Source: Plecoglossus altivelis
Taxonomy: Eukaryota > Chordata > Actinopteri > Osmeriformes > Plecoglossidae
Assembly: GCA_036571765.1 (NCBI GenBank)
Contig: BROE01000013.1
Coordinates: 11,311,690 to 11,375,689 of the forward strand
Direction: 5' to 3'
Length of the DNA: 64,000 nucleotides
Below are positions 48,401 through 53,744 of the stretch, in pieces (within the stretch, counting starts at the first letter, position 1; each line of letters opens with the position of its first letter). The notes under the pieces were generated by a model, which was given only the letters and a program-made list of their open reading frames with translations, was not told the DNA's origin and ran no database searches. Both the position numbers and the translations under genes were made by a program.

Positions 48401-50235
48401 CTCTTTCTTATTTATCTGTCTCTGTCTCCACCATCTTCTTCATTCTTTTCCCTCCCCTTCTGTCTCTCCTGGAGGGAGAAGAGAGAGTTGACAATAACAA
48501 GCAGCTTCCGTAGACCAATAATGAGGGCTACACTGGGGAGTCTATACCTAGGGAGAGACCTACCAAGGCTGACAGACAGGAAGCCAGGCAGACTGTCCCA
48601 ACTGCTCATATTCTTTCAACAAAGCTCATCTACAGGCCAATCTGAGAGTCGCTTTATACAGATGCTTCTTAGGTTGGATATTTTAAAATCAGCAATGACA
48701 GAGAACTGCTTGGATCACTGATCCATCTCTATAGCTCCTCAGTTTCCATTGGGAACTTCTCTGTTAAAGCACAACCATATGTAGTTTCTCTGACAGGCTA
48801 ACCATTTTAAACCATTTTTCTGCTGACAAGAACCCTGACTTGTTGATCAACAGTGTGGCATATGAGTTGAGCCAGAATTTTAAAATCCCCCTGATGTTAA
48901 AATAGCCAAGGGAAACGGATGTAGAGTGGCCGTTTGTGGTGAGTGGGGAAAAGCTAGGTTTGAGACAATGGAAGTCATTCTGTTAGCTGTTGTTCACTGT
49001 GTGCTGCTGTTATATGTGTGAGCCTTGGTAAGGTTTTGTGCGATTAGAGGAGGGTGAGGGGTTAGTGGGGGAGTGGGTCCCTGTCATCTTACAGGACTTT
49101 CTGTGGGACTGTCTTGCAGCTGTGATCCCTGACCCTTCTGATGTCATCATTCTCTGTTCTTCATGGGGGAAAACATGATGGTCTGTCCTGACAGCAGACT
49201 TTTTGAAGCAGGGGATGAATTGGTGGCTGTGTGAACACTAAAGACTGGCAAATGAATGATGTTCTGTTGGAAGAACGAATACTGGGCTGATTGACTAACT
49301 ACACTGCTCTCATGCGTATTAATCTTTGGAAACCTTGATATTTGTGCAATGCTGTAATTTATTTATTGAAATTACTAATAAGATGTTGCATGGTGGATTG
49401 AAATAAATATAAACCTTTGCCTGTCCAATTATAAATACCTTGAAGGTGTCTCGAATCATTAAAACATCACCTAGGGACACAAGTCTTCATGTGCTCCATG
49501 TTTCTTGATAACGTTCTTGATCTGTAAGAAAGTCTTAAATGGGGAATACCTTGCTGACAGAGAATAAAACTATATATTTTCCAACATTTTCAAAATTATG
49601 CAGTAAGCTTACCAGCCTACAGTCCGTAGTGAGCTTCAGTTAACAATACCTGAAAAGTAACTGACAATCAAACCCTAATTCACCTGAGTCAGCTCAAGAT
49701 TCCAGGTGGCTGTAGCTATTAGAATAGCATCACCCATATTCCCGGCCAAGAAACAGTCATTTAGTGTCAAAAGCTTTAACTGTGATGGAGTTGGGCTCAG
49801 GGTAGGGTTGTGCAGCCTAGTTTTATATTAGATGAAGCCTGCGGACATTGTCCAAACTGACGGACAACCACTGTCAATCTAATTGGTTCCCTTTTTTATC
49901 ATCGGATTAGAAAAAAGTGTTTTCAAACACCAATGTTCTGAAATATTTGGTGGGCAAAGGTCAAAGCGTTATGTAAACTGACATTCGTGTAAGTAGAATG
50001 TGTATCCCTGTTTTGTGCACAATTATGGGAACATACTTTTCCTTTCTATTAATCCTCTCTCTTCTTTCTCTCTTTCTCTCTTGTAGGAGTGATGTGTGTT
50101 CGGGACCGGCTCACGTATCGGTTCTGTCAGACCCTTCAGTGGCTTGGTCGCTGTAACCTCCCCACTGTTCGGATGCAGTGCTGCAGAACCTGCAGCCAGC
50201 ATTCCCGTGGCAATGAGCGCACGTCAAGTCGCTGA
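1347..50235 (+). CDS. adamts7: ADAMTS7 metalloprotease, complete gene span (24 coding exons)
   Basis: Joined CDS: 1347-1473, 4848-5215, 7899-8079, 9073-9272, 13038-13121, 13919-14043, 15024-15173, 17150-17293, 20575-20719, 24591-24683, 24901-25046, 26406-26575, 26879-27012, 28328-28448, 28693-28937, 31285-31432, 37798-37924, 38259-38472, 38952-40838, 41499-41651, 41838-42011, 42172-42318, 43456-43618, 50087-50235. The total is 5595 nt (1864 aa plus stop) and every intron is GT-AG. ADAMTS7 is a secreted zinc protease; family knowledge gives COMP and thrombospondin-1 as substrates, with roles in cartilage and vessel wall. Seen here: cysteine-switch CGVK (Cys222), basic furin-type stretch 243-255, HELGHNFGIQHD (407-418), a VMS Met-turn, eight TSP1 repeats, a mucin exon and a C-terminal PLAC domain. 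The mucin domain plus the VDDFYYDYNF motif separate it from ADAMTS12. It is longer than human ADAMTS7 (1686 aa from memory), mainly through the mucin exon. No frameshift or missing key residue was found. Confidence 0.96.
1694..1755. repeat. AGT/ACT trinucleotide microsatellite
   Basis: Imperfect runs of AGT interrupted by an ACT run, so the tract is partly self-complementary and could fold into a hairpin. Confidence 0.85.
4201..4220. repeat. GT dinucleotide microsatellite
   Basis: Ten uninterrupted TG units in intron 1. Confidence 0.9.
4848..5215 (+). CDS. adamts7: adamts7 exon 2: prodomain, first part
   Basis: Codes residues 43-165 of the prodomain, including LQQYEVVHPSRVDAKGHF and LHFNLTLNPHLLAPGF, the latter close to human ADAMTS7 LRFNLTANQHLLAPGF. 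The acceptor CCCCAG ends at 4847. The nearby alternative AGAG would break the frame of the conserved residues. The donor is TTG|GTGAGT and the exon ends in phase 0. Confidence 0.95.
5216..7898 (+). other. adamts7 intron 2
   Basis: 2.7 kb of AT-rich sequence. The only recognisable content is the SINE/LINE-like tail at about 5727-5845. No coding exon seen. Confidence 0.75.
5727..5845 (+). repeat. Degenerate fish SINE/LINE-type 3' tail
   Basis: The string CCCTGCCTATGGCCCGAAG, then GGTTAGGCTCCAGTCACCC, an AGAAGCGG core and a TAATGGATGGATG end, matches the widespread fish repeat that ends in TGGATGG copies (GGCTCCAG..CCCGTGACCC..AAGCGG..TGGATGG). The family name is not certain. The copy is diverged, so it is old. 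Confidence 0.6.
7899..8079 (+). CDS. adamts7: adamts7 exon 3: prodomain end with cysteine switch
   Basis: Codes residues 166-225. It contains GLFKLTNDEFFIRPLE and ends at STCGVK, the cysteine-switch motif (Cys222) that holds the catalytic zinc in the latent form. Acceptor CTATAG, donor G|GTGAAA, ending in phase 1. Confidence 0.95.
8080..9072 (+). other. adamts7 intron 3
   Basis: About 1 kb. No gene, repeat or regulatory element recognised. Confidence 0.7.
9073..9272 (+). CDS. adamts7: adamts7 exon 4: furin site and start of catalytic domain
   Basis: Codes residues 226-292. A strongly basic stretch (about 233-255, RRQRRRSRKIRQR) precedes SVSREKWVETLVVADAKMV, the conserved start of the mature protease. 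Proprotein convertase cleavage is expected after Arg255 or at a nearby RxxR. Ends in phase 0 at GTGAGT. Confidence 0.96.
9551..9627. repeat. CT/CACT pyrimidine-rich simple repeat
   Basis: About 77 bp of TCTC, CACTCTC and CTCACT units, a homopyrimidine tract with strand bias. Confidence 0.85.
9917..9947. repeat. TG microsatellite followed by a G run
   Basis: About eleven TG units run directly into about ten G, a combination prone to slippage and sequencing error. Confidence 0.9.
10061..10104. repeat. CA-rich simple repeat
   Basis: ACACACAC interrupted by ATCT and CCAA, complementary in type to the TG tract about 110 bp upstream. Confidence 0.8.
11511..11537. repeat. Short perfect inverted repeat (12-bp stem, 3-nt loop)
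   Basis: CAAGTCTTACAT, spacer ACC, ATGTAAGACTTG. The stem is too short for a microRNA precursor by itself. Confidence 0.8.
11824..11864. repeat. Short inverted repeat (11-bp stem)
   Basis: CAGGTCTTTGT at 11824-11834 pairs with ACAAAGACCTG at 11854-11864 across a 19-nt loop. No known RNA family is recognised. Confidence 0.75.
12436..12534. repeat. CATA tetranucleotide microsatellite
   Basis: About 99 bp of ATGC then CATA units, uninterrupted for the last 70 bp. Because a 4-bp unit cycles through all three frames without a stop, it produces artificial Tyr-Ile-His-Thr or Met-Tyr-Val-Cys open frames on both strands. Confidence 0.97.
13038..13121 (+). CDS. adamts7: adamts7 exon 5: catalytic domain
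   Basis: Codes 28 residues (293-320), VSLIFRDASIGNAINIVVVR onward, matching the ADAMTS FHDPSIGNPIHITIVR strand and helix region. Acceptor TTTTAG, donor GAG|GTAAGA, phase 0 at both ends. Confidence 0.94.
13122..13918 (+). other. adamts7 intron 5
   Basis: About 0.8 kb. Apart from a direct repeat of TTGTAGTCTTACCACT near 13822-13855, nothing recognised. Confidence 0.7.
13919..14043 (+). CDS. adamts7: adamts7 exon 6: catalytic domain
   Basis: Codes residues 321-361 plus two bases: EELKITHHADNSLSSFCKWQ, then NMKGDEHPSHHDVAVLLTR. Very close to human ADAMTS7 LKITHHADNTLKSFCKWQ. Acceptor GACAG, donor AG|GTACAG, phase 2 end. Confidence 0.96.
14044..15023 (+). other. adamts7 intron 6
   Basis: About 1 kb, pyrimidine-rich toward the acceptor. 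No gene or repeat family recognised. Confidence 0.7.
15024..15173 (+). CDS. adamts7: adamts7 exon 7: catalytic domain with first zinc-binding histidines
   Basis: Codes residues 362-411: KDICAAINKPCETLGLSHVA, CQPHRSCSISEDTGLPLSF, then TIAHELGH. The exon carries the catalytic Glu408 and zinc ligands His407 and His411. The third ligand (His417) is on exon 8. Donor AA|GTGAGG, phase 2 end. Confidence 0.97.
15174..17149 (+). other. adamts7 intron 7
   Basis: 2 kb. Contains a probable degenerate DNA-transposon fragment near 15950-16070. No coding exon seen. Confidence 0.7.
15950..16070. repeat. Probable degenerate DNA-transposon end
   Basis: GAGTTATTGACACTCTTGGC followed by AAAGATGAGGAAATAAAA resembles the end of a widespread fish Tc1-type repeat family (TATTGGCACCCTTGATAAAGATGAG). 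It is followed by an inverted repeat, AATGTCACATT at 16033-16043 and AATGTGACATT at 16057-16067. Family assignment is from memory and tentative. Confidence 0.4.
17150..17293 (+). CDS. adamts7: adamts7 exon 8: third zinc histidine and Met-turn
   Basis: Completes the zinc motif as HELGHNFGIQHD. Residue 412 is Asn by the junction codon AA|C, where human ADAMTS7 has Ser; Asn is common in other metzincins. DGNGNDCEPIGKRPFVMSPQ follows with the Met-turn, then SRQYITRFLE/D. The acceptor is CCACAG and the exon ends in phase 2. Confidence 0.96.
17294..20574 (+). other. adamts7 intron 8
   Basis: 3.3 kb. It starts with GT/GTCT repeats and a long pyrimidine-rich zone (17400-17515) and has an AT dinucleotide tract at 19128-19158. 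Leucine/phenylalanine-rich open frames at 17298-17853 come from the CT-rich zone and are not genes. Confidence 0.75.
17319..17354. repeat. GT then GTCT microsatellite
   Basis: TGTGTGTGTG passing into about six TCTG units, 26 bp after the exon 8 donor. Confidence 0.9.
20575..20719 (+). CDS. adamts7: adamts7 exon 9: end of catalytic domain and start of disintegrin-like domain
   Basis: Codes residues 460-508: DRGWGWCLDDPP, then PAGVLYNAAHQCRLQYGSGS and LCDDVD. Human ADAMTS7 has GVLYDVSHQCRLQYG here. Acceptor AACAG, donor GAT|GTAAGA, phase 0 end. Confidence 0.96.
21120..21145. repeat. Poly-C run followed by CA repeats
   Basis: Seventeen C then ACACACAC. The exact length is likely unreliable in any assembly. 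Confidence 0.9.
24396..24427. repeat. CA dinucleotide microsatellite
   Basis: About fifteen CA units, 160 bp before exon 10. Confidence 0.92.
24591..24683 (+). CDS. adamts7: adamts7 exon 10: disintegrin-like domain
   Basis: Codes 31 residues (509-539): NICSTLWCTVGSTCHSKLDG, then AVDGTKCGEDK. Cysteine spacing matches the ADAMTS disintegrin-like module, which has no RGD loop. Phase 0 at both ends. Confidence 0.96.
24901..25046 (+). CDS. adamts7: adamts7 exon 11: central TSP1 repeat
   Basis: Codes residues 540-587: WCFDGECVAAG closes the disintegrin-like domain. The first TSP1 repeat then begins at about 560 with GGWAPWSEWTSCSRTCGAGV. The donor must be CCTGT|GTAAGG so that exon 12 reads VPKYGGKYC in frame. 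Confidence 0.95.
25047..26405 (+). other. adamts7 intron 11
   Basis: 1.4 kb. No gene or repeat family recognised beyond short G and A runs. Confidence 0.7.
26406..26575 (+). CDS. adamts7: adamts7 exon 12: TSP1 end and Cys-rich domain start
   Basis: Codes residues 588-644: PKYGGKYCVGERRRYRICN, then QPTFRHNQCSQFNTMPYKGK and WVQVNNK. Human ADAMTS7 has RPSFRHVQCSHFDAMLYKGQ here. The donor G|GTGAGT is followed within about 10 nt by a transposon remnant, annotated separately. Confidence 0.96.
26586..26752 (+). mobile_element. Internally deleted Tc1-like transposon remnant
   Basis: Three blocks match, in order, a common fish Tc1-like transposase gene as I remember it: AAAGTGGTCCAAGG.. near the 5' part; GTGGCCTCCAGATTCCACAT then CTCAATCCA (the codons for WPPNSPDLNPIE, part of the catalytic DDE region); and ACACCACAGCACACAGAGG, CTAGGGGAGGACATGCC and AGATCAGGACTGTGTTGG (the 3' part). 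Most of the roughly 1-kb coding region is missing between them, so it is dead. It starts about 10 nt after the exon 12 donor and fills most of the 303-bp intron 12. Confidence 0.75.
26879..27012 (+). CDS. adamts7: adamts7 exon 13: Cys-rich domain
   Basis: Codes residues 645-689: VNPCELHCRPLNEYFSDKML, DAVIDGTKC, then SRDMCINGICK. Matches the ADAMTS7/12 Cys-rich domain almost residue for residue. Acceptor TGTCAG, donor AAG|GTAATT, phase 0 end. Confidence 0.96.
27013..28327 (+). other. adamts7 intron 13
   Basis: 1.3 kb, AT-rich. No gene or known repeat recognised. Confidence 0.7.
28328..28448 (+). CDS. adamts7: adamts7 exon 14: Cys-rich to spacer
   Basis: Codes residues 690-729: NVGCDYEIDSNAQEDRCGVC, then NGNGSTCETVKKTF. 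The motif DRCGVCxGxGxxC is the universal end of the ADAMTS Cys-rich domain. Ends in phase 1 before GTAAGG. Confidence 0.96.
28693..28937 (+). CDS. adamts7: adamts7 exon 15: spacer domain
   Basis: Codes residues 730-811: YVDIGLIPEGARDIRIEEVA, NFLALRSDDPEKYFLNGGW, then ENLTSPGP and PVWIQ. The cysteine-free spacer mediates substrate and matrix binding in the family. NLT is a potential N-glycan site. Phase 0 end at CAG|GTTGGA. Confidence 0.97.
28938..31284 (+). other. adamts7 intron 15
   Basis: 2.3 kb. Contains a CA-rich low-complexity zone at about 30310-30415. No gene recognised; short open frames there have no family resemblance. Confidence 0.7.
30310..30415. repeat. CA-rich low-complexity tract
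   Basis: Repeated ACACAC, ACATACAC and CGCACAC words, about 100 bp, imperfect. Confidence 0.8.
31285..31432 (+). CDS. adamts7: adamts7 exon 16: spacer end and second TSP1 start
   Basis: Codes residues 812-860: LLFQETNPGVRYQYTISREG ends the spacer, and from about 846 WKFGSWTECSTTCGIG opens TSP1 number 2. Donor G|GTAAGA, phase 1 end. Confidence 0.96.
32794..32953 (+). repeat. Minisatellite of mixed 11- and 12-bp units
   Basis: About fourteen tandem units of two types: RCTGTTGGTAY (11 bp) and RCTGTTGGTCCC (12 bp), alternating in small blocks. The mixed length shifts frame, so long Val-Gly-Pro or Leu-Val-Cys open frames over it are not coding. Confidence 0.9.
35494..35521. repeat. Telomere-motif palindrome, copy 1
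   Basis: Within GGGTTAGGGTTAGGGTT and AACCCTAACCCTAA (35491-35521), the inner 28 bp is a perfect palindrome centred on GTTAAC. Two and a half TTAGGG units face two and a half CCCTAA units. Confidence 0.95.
35520..36096. repeat. Perfect 90-bp inverted repeat (arms 35520-35609 and 36007-36096)
   Basis: The left arm begins AAGTAATCCAAAGAAAGTTG and ends GACTATAGCCT. The right arm is its exact reverse complement with no mismatch over 90 bp, and the arms are 397 bp apart. Complete identity in intronic DNA implies a recent origin. The left arm is bounded on both sides by the telomere-motif palindromes; the right arm is not. Confidence 0.95.
35609..35634. repeat. Telomere-motif palindrome, copy 2
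   Basis: A 26-bp perfect palindrome of the same motif. Bases 35497-35525 and 35611-35639 are an exact 29-bp direct repeat that includes the trailing AAGTAA. Confidence 0.95.
36345..36405. repeat. Possible fish retroelement end
   Basis: ACTTCAAGTTGTGCTTTATT followed by GTCATTCCGCTACATACA resembles a common fish non-LTR repeat end containing TTTATTGTCATTC. Short and tentative. Confidence 0.3.
37798..37924 (+). CDS. adamts7: adamts7 exon 17: second TSP1
   Basis: Codes residues 861-902: GVQRQIVHCVEKTSGIVEEH, YCDALTRPDDKRASCNEELC, PA. The donor must be AAT|GTGAGT so that the next exon opens with Ile-Trp-Trp in frame. The exon is reached through a 6.4-kb intron. Confidence 0.95.
37925..38258 (+). 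other. adamts7 intron 17
   Basis: 334 bp, nothing notable. Confidence 0.7.
38259..38472 (+). CDS. adamts7: adamts7 exon 18: third TSP1 and start of fourth
   Basis: Codes residues 903-974: WWVGEWQKCSALCGSLGL, LCIQAVGLDEQRAL, CQHLPKPVSVAPCNTHIPC, then DWTEGNWSE, the start of TSP1 number 4. Human ADAMTS7 shares VGLDEQSALEPPACEHLP. Phase 0 end. Confidence 0.96.
38473..38951 (+). other. adamts7 intron 18
   Basis: 479 bp. An open frame runs from 38802 through the acceptor into exon 19 by chance; the conserved TSP1 cysteine at 38952 fixes the true boundary. Confidence 0.8.
38952..40838 (+). CDS. adamts7: adamts7 exon 19: fourth TSP1, whole mucin-like domain, start of fifth TSP1
   Basis: One 1887-nt exon coding residues 975-1603. 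It opens with CSLTCGSGMRTRNVTC, closes TSP1 number 4 at about 1016, then runs as a low-cysteine, Pro/Ser/Thr/Glu-rich mucin-like domain to about 1590. It ends with YWVTGNWSA, the start of TSP1 number 5. Two conserved islands stand out: WSGSGSF with SGSG at 1028-1031 followed by an acidic stretch, a likely glycosaminoglycan-attachment site; and VDDFYYDYNFIKFHEDLSY from 1093, nearly identical to human ADAMTS7 in my memory and a candidate for tyrosine sulfation. ADAMTS7 is known to carry chondroitin sulfate on this domain. The true exon starts at the acceptor CCCCCACAG, not at the long upstream open frame beginning at 38802. Confidence 0.96.
40839..41498 (+). other. adamts7 intron 19
   Basis: 660 bp, AT-rich, nothing recognised. 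Confidence 0.7.
41499..41651 (+). CDS. adamts7: adamts7 exon 20: fifth TSP1 and start of sixth
   Basis: Codes residues 1604-1654: CSTSCGLGAIWRLVVCSSEK, DCDLAKKPVPARRCYLRPC, then WKTGQWSQ. Human has CSTTCGLGAVWRPVRCSS. Phase 0 at both ends, with the intron just before the first Cys of the repeat. Confidence 0.96.
41838..42011 (+). CDS. adamts7: adamts7 exon 21: sixth TSP1 and start of seventh
   Basis: Codes residues 1655-1712: CSKKCGGGVTLREVQCFDTR, LRPFHCQPVSPRPPARLPC, then WYSSSWGQ. Phase 0 at both ends. Confidence 0.96.
42172..42318 (+). CDS. adamts7: adamts7 exon 22: seventh TSP1 and start of eighth
   Basis: Codes residues 1713-1761: CSEVCGGGEQQRLVACPEEE, then NIQACNSQPCAQWVTGSWGQ. Human has CSEACGGGEQQRLVTCPE. 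The acceptor GTCCAG follows a weak pyrimidine tract. Phase 0 at both ends. Confidence 0.95.
42319..43455 (+). other. adamts7 intron 22
   Basis: 1.1 kb. Short CA-rich words around 42640-42660; otherwise nothing recognised. Confidence 0.7.
43456..43618 (+). CDS. adamts7: adamts7 exon 23: eighth TSP1
   Basis: Codes residues 1762-1815: CSASCGGGVQRRLVKCVNTK, an acidic run TEEEEEHAQ, CDHEPCPENTRKCNIQEC and ESITS. Human shares CGGGVQRRLVKCVNTQTG. Ends in phase 1 before GTAAGT and a 6.5-kb intron. Confidence 0.96.
43619..50086 (+). other. adamts7 intron 23
   Basis: 6.5 kb, the longest adamts7 intron, separating the last TSP1 from the PLAC exon. I scanned for coding exons and repeats and saw none I can name; only a short GAGT repeat near 45440 and CT tracts near 48370-48470 and before exon 24. 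Confidence 0.65.
50087..50235 (+). CDS. adamts7: adamts7 exon 24: PLAC domain and stop codon
   Basis: Codes residues 1816-1864: GVMCVRDRLTYRFCQTLQWL, then GRCNLPTVRMQCCRTCSQ, a short basic tail and TGA at 50233-50235. The six-cysteine pattern, including CCRTC, is a PLAC domain, the usual end of ADAMTS7 and ADAMTS12. The acceptor TTGTAG follows a long CT tract. Confidence 0.96.
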
Positions 50236-53200
50236 GATTTGGAGAGACAGAAACACATAGCCCTCCACATGTGAACGCATAGACCTCCATGCATATGCAT
50301 CGTATGTGCATGGAGACATGGACACACACACACAAACATAACTAAGGTTTTGGACTAGCACCTATTTAGCATTTGTTATCTGGAAGGCGAATCAAGATCA
50401 CACTTTATTTTAGGGTTCCTATCTATATTATTTGTGTATCTACAACATTTGTGTGCTTTAACAGGTAATAGTTTATATTATCTGATAGTGTGCTGAATGT
50501 TTATTGACAGTAATTTCAGCATCTACAGACTATTTCTAAATGTCCTCTCAGGTTAGTTTTTCTGGAATCGGTAGGTGAAAATGAACTCTGAGATTTGTGT
50601 GGATCATAGTAGTATAGTAAAACACTTGGTTTTACAAGAAGAATCAATGCGCGTGGCAGGGATGCAACCAAAACCAATAATCCATCCCAGAGAAGGAGTA
50701 GACACTGTCTATCACCACTATACATGTTGTATTTAATCTGTTATCTCAGTTCCAAACCGTCATTGCCGCACAACCCTCACAACGACTCCCTTGTAGTTTC
50801 TTTACTTATAGACCAGAGTTTGAAGGAGGAAAAACGGTGCAGCTAACAGTTGATGTTTTAATTTAGGTCTGGCTCATACCGCAGCAGCATGGGATTTGAC
50901 TAGGGTACTGATTTTAGCATCCAATACTTTTAACAGTATTAACTTAGCTCATTAACTAGTCACAAGGAAAGATTGTTCAGACAATGCTTTCTATTGATAG
51001 CAGCTGACACTATGCAATATATCCAAAACAGACTTGGGAACAAAAAGGTGGGTGCAAGTCTGGAAATCCTCATTTATAAATCTTTCTGTAACATACAGCT
51101 TTGTTGATTATCCACAGACATAACATTGCATAACAGTTTCTTGAGTAGTCATTAGTGTAGTGCAGTGAGGGATAGATGAAAATATTACTTTTATGTTCGC
51201 TTTTTAAATTAGTTATTCAACAATACATGCTTTAAAATAAATATTTGGTGTATGTAAATGGCGCTGCAATAATGACTTGGTGCTACAGTATAGGTGGTCG
51301 CAGGTTTAAACTCTTTCATGGCAGGTGTTGGGCAGGCCCAGTGCCTCTTCTACTTGAATCTAAGTGTTTGCCTCAAAATTGCCTCAAAATAATAATCTCA
51401 AGTGAAATGTAATTTTGACCTTACATAACAACAGAGTTGTTTAAGAGAAAGTCAATTAAATATTGTGTGCAAGGCCTGAGGGGCCTTCCATACTTTCCTT
51501 CTCTAGGGGAAACATTTGGTTTGAGAAGTGTCTATTATCCAATGGCTTCTGTAACTTCAATATATTCATAGCCTAAGGGGAAATTAATCACATGGTAGAA
51601 GTTGCCAAACATCCCACTGTCAGTTAAATTCAACAAGAAGTTTCAGTCTTCACCCTCATTTAAATGCTATCTATTTTATTGTAGAAAGGAATTAATTCAG
51701 TTGATGCCAATCAACACAGCCATTGTGTACATGTATATTTTTTGTTAAATGTCATTGCAGGGCTAACTAGGTTGTCAATAAATTATCACATGAACTATTA
51801 AAGAATGTTCTGGTTAAGGTGTAAAAGTATGTTTCCTAATTGCATAAGACTTTAACTCACAACTGAGTTTAAGTAATTAATTTTGAATTATTTACTTAGC
51901 ACATCGTATAAGTTGTGAAAAGCATAATTATTGTATTGTCAAAGCTGACTTATAAACATGTTTTAAACAATTGATAACTACCTTTTTTACAGGTATTTCA
52001 TTTGAATCATGAATAATACTGTCTCTCTCCACTTCTGTGGAAAAGTAATCCAACAGATTATTAAAGCCACAATTCTCTGTGAGCGAACATTATTATAAGT
52101 ATTATTAGTCTATTTCTGCGTAAGCAATTCCAGGCATTAGGGTTCATTGCAGCCTAAGAGAAACAGTGCCCCTTACTGTTCCCTCATGTCCATTACAGGA
52201 AGTTCTCTCAAATTAATCAATTTTGTGTACTGGTTGGAAAATCTTAAAATGGATTGGTTTTCTCGTCAGTTAACTATCATTTGTCTGTTTTCTGCATTGA
52301 AAAGGTAAGGATAAAAAAAACAAATTCATACATTTCTCCTCGGGTAGATTATCTCAATTTCATTACTTCATATCACATGTCTTGAGGTTTAATAATTAAG
52401 GGATGCAAGTGTTCTCCTGGCAACGTGTCTAATGCTGTGTGTAATTCAGATATTAAAAATGCCAACATCTGTTTCACACACTTCACTTGAGAGTGTCAAG
52501 TCAAGCAGCAAAGGCTTCCACCTTAAACTAAGACCTTTGGGGCTCTAAAGCAATTGCAACGTTTGATTGCAATGCCTTCTGTTAACATTCTCAGTTTCAG
52601 TCACACACAGCCAAGGACAATGTTGAGCCTTGAACAGGGTAGCTTTGAATCACTGTGTATTTGTAATGCACATTATAGATCAGCTTGATTCCAGCACATA
52701 AATTGTATGGGAAGGGACAAGGATATAATGAACAATAATCAAAATGGAATAGAATGACACAGGACCCGTGTGTGCATACAGGATGTCTTGCCTTGCTTCC
52801 ACAGCTACAAAAACAGTTCAGAGAATAACAACATCAAAAGAGAAAAGGCATCAGCTATGGTGACACGTTCATTGTGGTTCATCAATTTGTCCCAGTTGTC
52901 GCTCTCTTTGGCTATATCCAGATGAGCCCCATGGTCAAGGCTCGCCCACCAAACGCTCCCCTTCCAGGTCTGGTACCAGGGTTTTCACTTTATAAGGACA
53001 GGTGGTGCAAATCCTTGGGTGTTTCATATGAGGTCTAGTGCATCAAGTTACTTAAAAATAAACAGGTTTCATCAGAACCTACATGTAACCCTACTGTTGC
53101 GTCCACCAATGGTTCAAATACATCCTACTTTTTTAGAGCGTTTGAGATAAAATTATGAATATTATTCAACATTAAATGTATCGCAAACTTTATTTCGTAA

Positions 53201-53692
53201 AACTGCAATACTGTTTGATTCTCAGCACATGTCACCTTGTCTAGTCTATCTGTCAAGTAATTGATTTCGAAACTGATATTCGTCAATTATTTTGAGATTC
53301 TATAGACATAGACATGTAAAGCCATGTAAGGCCTAACGCTCTCTATGGTTTTGTCTAGATATAATAAATACTATCAATGAATCAATGAATACGTTGCATA
53401 TTTTGTGACAGTGAATCTTCCCCAACACACCAGCATGTCATCCGCAAGTGCACGAGGTGGCTGCAAATCACAACAATCTTTATTGTCTTACATGATATTT
53501 AGTAGGGGGCGTGGGACAACTAGTATCGTTTACTCCTTCGTCCCTCTCTCATCTTATCCCATACCGCGTCGAGGTCTCAAGTGTGAGAGGGCTGGCAAAT
53601 ATAGTCGATGTTAAAAACTTCAATTGCTTGAAATAACAAATCTATTTTGCTACTCTACTACTACGGTTCATTGATTGAAATTCTACATTAAA
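50236..53692 (+). other. adamts7 3' UTR and intergenic DNA before the nicotinic receptor gene
   Basis: 3.5 kb. The 3' UTR starts at 50236 and its end is unknown. AT-rich, with no coding exon and no clear repeat family. The promoter and 5' UTR of the alpha7-like gene must lie near the right end unless upstream non-coding exons exist. Confidence 0.65.
51236..51241 (+). promoter_or_regulatory. Candidate poly(A) signal for adamts7 (AATAAA)
   Basis: An AATAAA 1.0 kb after the stop. Another is at 51777-51782 (1.5 kb after the stop). Sequence alone cannot show which, if either, is used. Confidence 0.3.
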
Positions 53693-53744
53693 ATGGGTTG
53701 GAATACGCTTGTATACTCTGCAGTCATCGCATGTCTCTTGAAGG
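53693..53744 (+). CDS. chrna7: alpha7-like nAChR exon 1: signal peptide
   Basis: Codes MGWNTLVYSAVIACLLK plus one base. The ATG has A at -3 and G at +4, and the donor is G|GTGAGT. Joining to exon 2 gives KVSLQGDSQRR, matching human alpha7 HVSLQGEFQRK across the expected signal cleavage site. Confidence 0.88.
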